A stretch of DNA of 64,000 bases from PALSA-278 sp963760285 (lineage in GTDB: Bacteria; Acidobacteriota; Terriglobia; Acidiferrales; UBA7541): positions 222,133 to 286,132 of the forward strand of contig CAVXCI010000004.1 in the NCBI GenBank assembly GCA_963760285.1. The letters run 5' to 3'. A program made the position numbers and the translations under genes. This document shows positions 1 to 6,937 of the stretch, in pieces (within the stretch, counting starts at the first letter, position 1; each line of letters opens with the position of its first letter). The notes beneath the pieces are model-generated. The model made no database searches and was not told the DNA's origin. It was given only the letters and a program-made list of their open reading frames with translations.

Positions 1-721
1 TGTCCGGTTCGTTCCATATTTCGACATACTTGAAAGCTTGGGTATGGTTCGAGTATGTATAGCGTTGGAATAGTTGTTGCGTAAAATACCAAAGATCACC
101 AGGCTGATAGGGAGGGCCGGGACACCATCCTGTACCAGGGCCGAACATCGAGTTTATGCCACTATGGTTCGGGCATGTATTGGCGTTGTATATGATCGGC
201 GCGTTCGAACAATCTTGAGCGTTGGGGTTCTGCGTCGTAGGCCCGCCCCACCGATCCCCTCCATAGCCCGATCCATAGTCGTAGCATACCGCCCACTGAG
301 GTGTCTGCCAGTACGTGTACATCACGTCTATCGGGGGCGTGTTATTTTGCGCTGCGTTTACCATGAAGTCCAAGGCTACCCAACTGGATGCGCTGCCATT
401 GGGAATGGTCACGAAACTCCCTTGCCAGTAACCATTCGGGAACATCGAATTCGTTTTCAGCGTGAGCGGGTATGTTTCTAACGACCACCAAGAAGTGTAG
501 CTTCCGCCCTTTCCTTCCGCGCCTATTGAAACGCCAGGAAAGGACGTGCTCGGCCAATAGATGCCCAATGCCTGAAAGGGCGACACAGATTGGTCATAGG
601 TAGTTGTGGTGATGCCAAAAAACTGAGGCTGCACCTGAATCGATCCTGATTGCGCCATGAGCGGACTGCACGAGAGTGCTGCAAACATGCAGAGTATTAC
701 AAACACCAGGCATTGTCGCAT
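1..721 (-). CDS. Secreted glycoside hydrolase, clan GH-A type (N-terminal 240 residues, cut by window edge)
   Basis: The frame is open from an ATG at 721 to the window edge, so the C-terminal part is missing. The start is supported by an AAGGAG ribosome site about 8 bases upstream. Residues 1-24 form a signal peptide (MRQCLVFVILCMF..., cleavage near LMAQS), so the enzyme is exported. The mature part is rich in Trp, Tyr, Asn and Pro (YWPSTSFPG, MYTYWQTPQW, CYDYGSGYGG), as in carbohydrate-active enzymes. The last visible residues read KYVEIWNEPD; the NEP element is the acid/base motif of clan GH-A hydrolases (families such as GH5, GH39 or GH51). The family cannot be fixed without the second catalytic Glu, which lies outside the window. 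Function is inferred from this motif alone. Confidence 0.7.
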   Translation of the reverse strand, partial: MRQCLVFVILCMFAALSCSPLMAQSGSIQVQPQFFGITTTTYDQSVSPFQALGIYWPSTSFPGVSIGAEGKGGSYTSWWSLETYPLTLKTNSMFPNGYWQGSFVTIPNGSASSWVALDFMVNAAQNNTPPIDVMYTYWQTPQWAVCYDYGSGYGGDRWGGPTTQNPNAQDCSNAPIIYNANTCPNHSGINSMFGPGTGWCPGPPYQPGDLWYFTQQLFQRYTYSNHTQAFKYVEIWNEPD

Positions 722-989
722 TGCTATTCGCTCCTTTGGGCGGGACAGCAATAGAGTCCAGCTACCGGGAACATAGATAACATATCGGAAGGGTCCCGCA
801 TGGGAAGCAAGTTAGCACTACCGAGTCACAAAATCAACGATTTTGCAATCGAATCATGCACTCGTGGGAGTGCCTGTCTTGGCTGTGCGCCATCACTTGC
901 TGATTGCTAGCCGCTAATTTTGAGAATCCGCGGATACTGGCATGTTTTTCGAAATGCTTGATGCCGCTTGGCCTATCGTACGTACGTCA
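722..989. other. Intergenic stretch upstream of the glycoside hydrolase
   Basis: It contains the ribosome site of the minus-strand glycoside hydrolase and, presumably, its promoter; I could not pick a convincing -35/-10 pair. The right half is the 3' side of the next minus-strand gene. No convincing gene is seen. Confidence 0.4.
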
Positions 990-2177
990 TCAAAAAGGTC
1001 GTGGCGGCCAAGACGCAATGGATCCCAGATCCCCGCCACTTCCCGTGGGAAAAGGAGAATCAGGCACTTCGGTAGTACAACCGCTGGTCGGATCGATGGA
1101 GAGAAGACCTATTGCACCGCGGGGATTGCCTGCTTCTGCAACATATAACCCGGCTCCCGAGCCCGACGGAAGAACGGTAGCCATCTGGCCTGGATAAAAA
1201 GAATTCCCCAGTGTCCTCAGTGTAGTCAGGCATCCGCTATAGGTGACAGAAAGTGGATTCTCGGTAAAATTAAGAGTTGTCAAAAGATTCGTATTGTCAA
1301 TCACGTAGATGAATTTCTCGTCAGGGCTGAGCCACACCGAATCCGTGCCGATTCCTGGCCCGAGATTGTCAAATAACTCGATCTTGCCGAGTGATCCGTC
1401 AGACTCGATAGGGAATATGGCGAGTTCAGTATTCTCAAGCGGATACTGAGGAGTCAAAGCGAATATCACATACTTGCCATCTTGTGTTATGTCGGAGGCG
1501 TTTGCCGAAACAGACCCTGTGAATTGGGAGGCGTGGGCCTCCAGCACTCCATTTGGACCGATGGAAAACGAGTCCACTGGACCATTGTCGCCTGCGAAAG
1601 CGACCACCAGCGTCTTGCCGTCCGGCGTCAATGCAGGCGCTCCGGCGGGAGTCGCAGGAACGTAAGCAGCGACCAATGTAAGCGTGCAGCCAGAATCAAT
1701 TTTCCACGTATCGATGCTTGGTAGATTGTTGCCGTCTAGCAGACCAAGGTATACAGCGATCAGGTAGCGGCCCCGCCCAGCCATACTAATCCCAATATGG
1801 GAATCTGCGAGATTGGGATCGGAATAGCTACCTACACGCGTCAGTTCAGGGTACTTGAACGACGTAATTTCATTGCTGTTGTACTCCGGGTCGGAAAGAA
1901 AGACGCAGATGTCAGCCCCCGCGCGCATAATCTGTATGTTGGGCCCTGGCCCGCCACCGGCGTCCGCAACTCCAGTCTGAAGTGTGGCGAGCGCTTTGAT
2001 CTGGGGCTTCGCACGCATATCTTCCAGCTTCAGAACGGTCCCTGTATTATCTATATAAACATTATTGTTGTTAGTCACGACGAAGTTCTCAGATGACGCA
2101 TCGGGGCTGGGACTACAGAATGTAATCGCCGAGGTGAGAGCGGCGATCGCTGCGACAGAGTGAAAGATGGATTTCAT
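990..2177 (-). CDS. Exported lactonase-like beta-propeller protein (paralog of the protein at 49981-51177)
   Basis: About 395 residues. I take the start at the ATG at 2177 (MKSIFHSVAAIAALTSAITF) rather than the longer open frame, because it begins a signal peptide and is preceded by GAGG. Repeating blade-like segments follow (LTPDGKTLVVAF, DITQDGKYVIFAL, LSPDEKFIYVID), the pattern of YVTN/lactonase-type seven-bladed propellers. The protein ends in ASWPPRPF. A clear paralog with the same N-terminal block (SSE.FVV.N...) and the same WPPRPF ending lies about 48 kb away on the other strand. Secreted or periplasmic location is inferred; no substrate can be named. The family name reflects fold similarity, not a demonstrated lactonase activity. 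Confidence 0.7.
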   Translation of the reverse strand: MKSIFHSVAAIAALTSAITFCSPSPDASSENFVVTNNNNVYIDNTGTVLKLEDMRAKPQIKALATLQTGVADAGGGPGPNIQIMRAGADICVFLSDPEYNSNEITSFKYPELTRVGSYSDPNLADSHIGISMAGRGRYLIAVYLGLLDGNNLPSIDTWKIDSGCTLTLVAAYVPATPAGAPALTPDGKTLVVAFAGDNGPVDSFSIGPNGVLEAHASQFTGSVSANASDITQDGKYVIFALTPQYPLENTELAIFPIESDGSLGKIELFDNLGPGIGTDSVWLSPDEKFIYVIDNTNLLTTLNFTENPLSVTYSGCLTTLRTLGNSFYPGQMATVLPSGSGAGLYVAEAGNPRGAIGLLSIDPTSGCTTEVPDSPFPTGSGGDLGSIASWPPRPF

Positions 2178-2339
2178 GCCGACATCCTCAGCCTCGTCCG
2201 AGACACTCAACCAGTATATCAGGATGCCATAAAATGTGCCTGCGGAGAAATATACTGTCTCGGATGCAAACAATCATCGGGTTGATCGACGTCCTTTCGG
2301 TTCGCCGACGTAGACAAGTTGATATGATTTGCACGTTAT

Positions 2340-3056
2340 ACTGTGGCTGGCATTCGAAACCTGCCGAGAACGACCAGGGCGCGCAGAGTTCCACCGCATA
2401 AGACTGGCTGAGACGTGGGCGAATTCTCGGGCGATATGGTGTGTGAACCTTTCGTGCATGTAAACGACGACGGCACAGGCAACATTTGTGTCGTTCCGCA
2501 GTATGAGAGTCCGCGTGTAGTGCGCAAGAATTCCATCCGCGCATGGGAACTCAGATGAGAAAGCATGATCGATACAGGAATGGCCTTCGCGCCTTCTCCT
2601 TGACCCTTTGTCTCGGCTGCTAGTCATCAAGTTTATGGGTTCGCGCGAGCACCGGTGACGCAAGGCGGTTTGGCGAGCATCGCGTCATCCGTTCTGTCCC
2701 GTTCTGTGGATCTATGCTGCAATTCGATCCAGTCGGTATTCGTGGTGCAGTCCTCGAGAATCGAGCGGGAGGCAATTCGTGCCCAATCGGGGAGCTGGTG
2801 TCCATGAACATTTCTTGCGAGAAATGGGCGCGGTTCTTCCACTGGAGCAGGGATGCCAGGTGTGGTGCGCAAATATTCTGCCCGGACGTGAAAATTCAGC
2901 CGATAAACTGCGATGGAGGACGGAACGTCTTTAGTTCGTGCGTTCAGGCCCACCATAATGTTGGAGTCGGAGTGCAGCCTTCGAGTGTTCGCGTGAAAGG
3001 GGCGCAAGACAGGTTGGCGAACATCGAATCCTCTGTGTCGTGACCGCCCGATGAGG
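2340..3056 (-). repeat. Two degenerate tandem copies of the transposase 3' end
   Basis: The 3' tail and downstream noncoding DNA of the adjacent transposase gene recur upstream in roughly 350-base steps. Matching landmarks on the plus strand are GGCTGCGATTCGTTCG at about 3060 (the intact gene), TGCTGCAATTCGATCC at about 2714, and a more decayed TGGCTGGCATTCGAAACC at about 2344. The middle copy also matches on the far side (GCGCAAG..GGTTGGCGA..CATCG near 3003 and 2659). The middle copy still reads as an eroded version of the transposase C-terminus in the minus frame. The two outer copies share GTGCGCAA.ATTC (about 2525 and 2868), which the intact gene lacks at the matching place. Open frames here are therefore transposon debris. 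Confidence 0.6.
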
Positions 3057-4184
3057 CTAGGCTGCGATTCGTTCGAGCCGGTATTCGTGGTGCAGTCCGC
3101 CCAGAATTGAGTGGGAAGCAATTCGCGCCGAAGCCGGCAGTTCGTGTCTACGAATTGTTTCTGGGAGAAATGGGCACGGATCCTCCGTCGGAGCAGGAAT
3201 GCCGGGACCCAAAGCCGAGTGTGGCCGACCGTGGTTGTAGTGGTTGACCCACTCGCGGAGGATTCGTCGCAGATGCTTTTCACCGAATGGAATTACGAAG
3301 TCCAGGCATTCTCGACGAATCGTGCCCACCAGACGCTCGCAATAGGCATTGGCTTTCGGTGCTCTGACTGGCGTTCTCAACACTTTCAGCCCGAATGATG
3401 TCAAGGATTCATCCAGCTCTGTCGAGAAGATCGCATCGCGATCATGGATCAGAAATCGGTACGCATGGTCACCAGGAATCGCTTCTCGGAATTGCTGGAG
3501 GGTCCACTCCGCGGTCGGATGCGCCGTTACGTTGAAATGCAGAATCCGCCGGCTGCCGATTTCCATGGCCACGAACAGGTACAGCATCCTGAATCTGGCT
3601 GTCACAGTCACGAGAAAGTCGCAGACCACAACGGCTTGGGCATGGTTGCGCACGAACGTCTTCCAGAGGTGCGGGGATATTCTTCTAGGCCCAGGATGAT
3701 CGGCATCGGCAGGCCAGTAGGCACGGACGGTTCGCGGAGATACATGAATACCCAGCTTCAACGACAGCTCGGCCGCGATTCGTGCCTGTCCCCAAGTGGG
3801 ATTCTCGCGGACCATGTGTGTGATCAGGTCACGGAGGTTTCCTGGCAGCCGGGGTCGTCCCGCTTTCGACTTCCACTTCCAGAACAGCCTGAATCCCTGA
3901 CGATGCCATCGGATCAAAGTGTCAGGCTTCACAATCAGCAAGGCATCTCTCCAGTCGAATAGCCGGGACCAGATTGCGATACAAAATCGTGCGGCATTAT
4001 CCAGCCGGCGCGGATGAACCTTACGCTCCGCATAGAAGGCCAGTTGTTTGCGGAGGAACAGATTTTCGGCGATCAAGGACGTTCGGGTGCGCAGGAATCC
4101 TGCTAAGAACCCAAGCATCTCGGCATAGAGATTGAGGACAGCTGAGGCGATCCGAAGAGGCAAACCCATCGGTGTTCTGAGCAT
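3057..4184 (-). CDS. Integrase-core (rve, DDE) transposase
   Basis: About 375 residues from the ATG at 4184 (MLRTPMGLPLRIAS); the frame is open further upstream but without family-like sequence. An N-terminal helical part with LRKQLAFYAERK and a helix-turn-helix (ENPTWGQARIAAELS) precede the catalytic core. The DDE triad is seen as VVCDFLVTV, FLIHDRDAIFS and NAYCERLVGTIRRECLD, with about 34 residues between the second Asp and the Glu, and is followed by the usual NHYNHGRPHSALG tail. This is the integrase-core type often found alone in Acidobacteriota. Terminal inverted repeats were not identified. A relative with its core deleted lies at 6187-6832. The gene appears intact. Confidence 0.85.
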   Translation of the reverse strand: MLRTPMGLPLRIASAVLNLYAEMLGFLAGFLRTRTSLIAENLFLRKQLAFYAERKVHPRRLDNAARFCIAIWSRLFDWRDALLIVKPDTLIRWHRQGFRLFWKWKSKAGRPRLPGNLRDLITHMVRENPTWGQARIAAELSLKLGIHVSPRTVRAYWPADADHPGPRRISPHLWKTFVRNHAQAVVVCDFLVTVTARFRMLYLFVAMEIGSRRILHFNVTAHPTAEWTLQQFREAIPGDHAYRFLIHDRDAIFSTELDESLTSFGLKVLRTPVRAPKANAYCERLVGTIRRECLDFVIPFGEKHLRRILREWVNHYNHGRPHSALGPGIPAPTEDPCPFLPETIRRHELPASARIASHSILGGLHHEYRLERIAA

Positions 4185-4387
4185 AATGGTGACATGATAT
4201 CCGGCGGAACCGTCCAAAAAGCGAGCTACAGCAAAGCGCGCGTCAACGCCCGATTTGTCAGCGATTTGGGGACTCGGACGGAATTTCTGCATACCACAGC
4301 GTCCGGAAGAACTTTGCCGCAGATCTGTTGACGCCCGTTTCAGGTCTAGTACCCTGTCCCACAAAAGGTCGCACATTTCCTATTCCC

Positions 4388-4585
4388 ATGCCCGACATTC
4401 CCAGAGTCGATCTCACAGATGAGGATGTCCATGAATTCATCAGAAAGTGGAAAGAAGAGTTCAAGGAGACGGTTTCGTTCATGGAAGCAAAATCGAGAGC
4501 AGAAGAGGTTCTCGCACTCTGTTCGCTGATCTCGCAGCCACTGCCCGGGGGTGACCCTCTGGTGAAAAAGAAGAAAACTCAATAA
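4388..4585 (+). CDS. Small acidic-to-basic hypothetical protein
   Basis: A 65-residue frame reading MPDIPRVDLTDEDVHEF..., with a central amphipathic helix (FIRKWKEEFKETVSFMEAKS) and a PLPGGDPLVKKKKTQ tail. It resembles a widespread class of small proteins with an F..W..EF.E..S...A...A..L..L pattern that often sits near mobile DNA; the function of that class is unknown to me. No good ribosome site precedes the ATG, so expression is doubtful. It lies between a transposase and a tRNA-like fragment. Confidence 0.4.
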   Translation: MPDIPRVDLTDEDVHEFIRKWKEEFKETVSFMEAKSRAEEVLALCSLISQPLPGGDPLVKKKKTQ

Positions 4586-4595
4586 TTGCAATCGG

Positions 4596-4621
4596 TATAT
4601 CGGGTTCGAATCCTGTCGCCA
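4596..4621 (+). pseudogene. tRNA 3'-end-like fragment (T-arm and acceptor strand only)
   Basis: The plus strand contains TCGGGTTCGAATCCTGT, with a canonical T-loop TTCGAAT inside a mostly paired T-stem. CGCC, which could be an acceptor 3' strand, follows. No matching 5' acceptor strand, D-arm or anticodon arm lies within 90 bases upstream, so this is not a functional tRNA. Fragments of this kind are left behind where elements integrate into tRNA genes. Confidence 0.35.
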
Positions 4622-4727
4622 CTGGCAACAGAATGGTTCGGACCTGCACCCTTGCAGGGATCGTGAACAAGAATTCCTATGTATAATCGGCTCGCTTTTG
4701 ACTAATTTGCTCTCAAGGAGCCTCCGC

Positions 4728-5996
4728 ATGTCTGATTTGAGGCACCATTATAAGGTCGGAACCGTTATGCAACACCTCTGCGAGGCGGCACAATGCAGTC
4801 CGTTCAAGATGCATGTTGCCTGCGTGGCCGTGTTCACCGCCGCGCTGTCGTTCGCGGCAGGAGGATCTGTCCCAGAACCGGTGAAAGCGAAGATCGACGC
4901 ACTCGTTCACGCCCAGGTTAATGGCGGTGTCACCCCCGGAATCGCGATTGCGATTTTACGAAATGGACAGACGATATACGAGAAGAGCGACGGCGTGCGA
5001 GACGTGTCCTCGCGGACTCCCATGCTTCTCACTACTCCGCAAGCCATCGGGTCAATTACGAAGCAATTCACCGCGGCCGCCATCTTGCTGCTCCAGCAGG
5101 ACAAAAAGCTCTCCATCGACGACCATCTATCGAAATATGTGCCGGAGTACGTTTACGGCGACAAAGTAACGCTGCGCCAGATGTTGAACATGGTGAGCGG
5201 AATTTCCGACAACGATCCGGCAATCTATGGAGATCACCTCACGCAGCCGATTACTCGCCACGCCATGATGGCGAACCTGAACAAACTGCCGCTGATGTGG
5301 ACTCCGGGAACTCACATGGTCTACACCAACACAAATTACAACTTGCTGGGGCTGGTAGTTGAGCGGGCCTCCGGACAACCATATTTGACCTACCTGCGCG
5401 AGCACATTTTTACCCCGCTGGGCATGTCGTCCACTTCCACTGTTGATCAGCCGCCGCCTGGCATGGCCAGTGGCTACTCGCACGACAAGCCTGGGCAGCC
5501 GTTTGAAACGCGCCCGGAGTTGAATCCGGATTTTTCATTTGGGACTGGAAATCTGGTGTCGACGACACCGGACCTTCTGAGATGGGATACGGGCCTGCTG
5601 GCGCACAAAGTGCTGGACGAGGCCTCGCTGCGCACCATGTTCACTGTACCTGGCAACGGCAAGATCACAACAATTGAAGAGACGGACAGGCGCTTTCCGG
5701 TGATCAAAAATCTCAGCGATGGCGGTCCAACGATTTATGCGATGGGCTGGATTCTCCCCGATCCGTACACGCGGTGGCATGGCGGGCATACGTTTCTATT
5801 CGAATCGACAAACGCCCTGTTCAGCGATGGGTACAACATCGCAATCATCGGCAACGTCCGCGATGGTGGTGGGTTCGAGCCAGAGAATCTCGCCGCCCAG
5901 ATCCACAATCTCCTTAATCCGGCTTTGAAGATCCCGCCTCTGACCGTGATCACGAGGGAGCCATCCGCGCCGATCGAGGCGCAGGAGGTGGAGTGA
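4728..5996 (+). CDS. Exported class C beta-lactamase-type serine hydrolase
   Basis: About 422 residues. The start at 4728 is set by AAGGAG at 4715-4720; a TATAAT box lies just upstream at 4682-4687. An N-terminal hydrophobic segment (VACVAVFTAALSFAAGG) should direct export. The three catalytic motifs of the family are present: SITK (SxxK, nucleophile Ser and Lys), YTNTNYNLLG (YxN) and WHGGHTF (HxG in place of KTG). Family members hydrolyse amide or ester bonds in peptides or cell-wall precursors; true beta-lactamase activity is only one possibility. It stands alone between mobile-element remnants. It is not closely similar to the serine-hydrolase domains fused to NamZ and NagZ later in the window. 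Confidence 0.85.
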   Translation: MSDLRHHYKVGTVMQHLCEAAQCSPFKMHVACVAVFTAALSFAAGGSVPEPVKAKIDALVHAQVNGGVTPGIAIAILRNGQTIYEKSDGVRDVSSRTPMLLTTPQAIGSITKQFTAAAILLLQQDKKLSIDDHLSKYVPEYVYGDKVTLRQMLNMVSGISDNDPAIYGDHLTQPITRHAMMANLNKLPLMWTPGTHMVYTNTNYNLLGLVVERASGQPYLTYLREHIFTPLGMSSTSTVDQPPPGMASGYSHDKPGQPFETRPELNPDFSFGTGNLVSTTPDLLRWDTGLLAHKVLDEASLRTMFTVPGNGKITTIEETDRRFPVIKNLSDGGPTIYAMGWILPDPYTRWHGGHTFLFESTNALFSDGYNIAIIGNVRDGGGFEPENLAAQIHNLLNPALKIPPLTVITREPSAPIEAQEVE

Positions 5997-6186
5997 ATGG
6001 ACAACGTCTCGCGGCGAGACTTCGCAGCGACACTGGAAGGGGTCCCATTTCCCAGCGTTGTGGCTGTCCTGTCAAGGTGGAGCAGCGCAGTTCGCTCAGC
6101 GTGTACCTCGCCAAAATCTCGTCGGCCTTTGGAATCAGTCAGTTGGCCAAGACGTTGTGCCACTTCTCTGTTATCAGGGATACGCC

Positions 6187-6832
6187 ATGTTTCGCCTCAT
6201 TGCCGTATTTCTTGCCGTCTTTGCTCAATGTTTTCGTGATCGAAGCAGCCTGCTCCTCGGAAATCTGGCCCTTCGCCAACAGCTAGCAGTCCTGAAGCGC
6301 CGACATCCGCGAGGCCGGCTCGGCACAATGGATCGACTCTTCTGGGTCGTTGCCCGGAGGCTCTGGTCCGGACGGAAGGGAAGCCTGATCATCGTAACGG
6401 CAGATACGGTGGCCCGATGGCACCGAACTGGTTTCCGGATGTATTGGCGATGGATTTCCCGCACGCGGAGGTATGTTGGCAGGAAGCGAATCTCGAGAGA
6501 GGTACGCGATCTGATCTTTCGCATGGTAGCAGAGAATCCGACTTGGGGCGCCCCGCATCCACGGTGAACTTCTTATGCTGGGTTTCACTGTCTCCGAACG
6601 CACCATCTCGCGATGGATGCGGAAGGTACTGCGTGATCCGGAACCGGGAAAACGCTTGCTGGCCTTCCTTCGGAACCACCGGGAAGCCATTGCCGCCATG
6701 GACTTCTTTACTGCAACACGGAGCGGACGCACTCGGCGCTGGGCTACAGGCCGCCGGCACCGGCGCCCTATAGCCCCCTGGTTCCATCGAATTTCACTTC
6801 ACAGCCACAGGCTGCGATATAAGGGCTTCCTC
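6187..6832 (+). pseudogene. Transposase pseudogene: integrase-type N-terminus joined to an IS3-type C-terminal tail
   Basis: The first part (MFRLIAVFLAVFAQCFRDRS) is a relative of the transposase at 3057-4184, with the same LRQQLAVLKRR and ENPTWGAP segments. A frameshift near 6551 moves the reading frame to LGFTVSERTISRWMRKVL. The sequence runs to AAMDFFT, where the first catalytic Asp lies, and then jumps directly (near 6711) to NTERTHSALGYRPPAPAPYS. That ending matches the tail of the IS3-family transposase in this window (NTERPHSALGYRPPAPA). The catalytic core between these points is missing, so no active transposase can be made. A GGTACAAAAAA sequence, like the IS3 end, follows at about 6842. 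Confidence 0.75.
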
Positions 6833-6878
6833 ACTTGAGTCGGTACAAAAAACCCGGTCCGATCACATTCACCAGACA

Positions 6879-6917
6879 AACAAATCCGGCCAGGAATCTC
6901 TCCTGGCCGGATTTGTT
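6879..6917 (-). terminator. Perfect 17-bp hairpin terminator after the phosphoesterase gene
   Basis: AACAAATCCGGCCAGGA and its exact complement flank a 5-base loop (ATCTC). It lies 20 bases past the stop codon of the minus-strand phosphoesterase. The stem is AT-rich at its base and GC-rich at its tip, but a T-run is weak on both sides. It could act in both directions. Confidence 0.7.
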
Positions 6918-6937
6918 GGCACTTTCTTCTGCTACGT

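Noticed and set aside
2633..3283. Minus-strand frame of 216 codons as an independent gene
   Set aside because: It is composed of an off-frame piece of the transposase and an eroded repeat of its tail.
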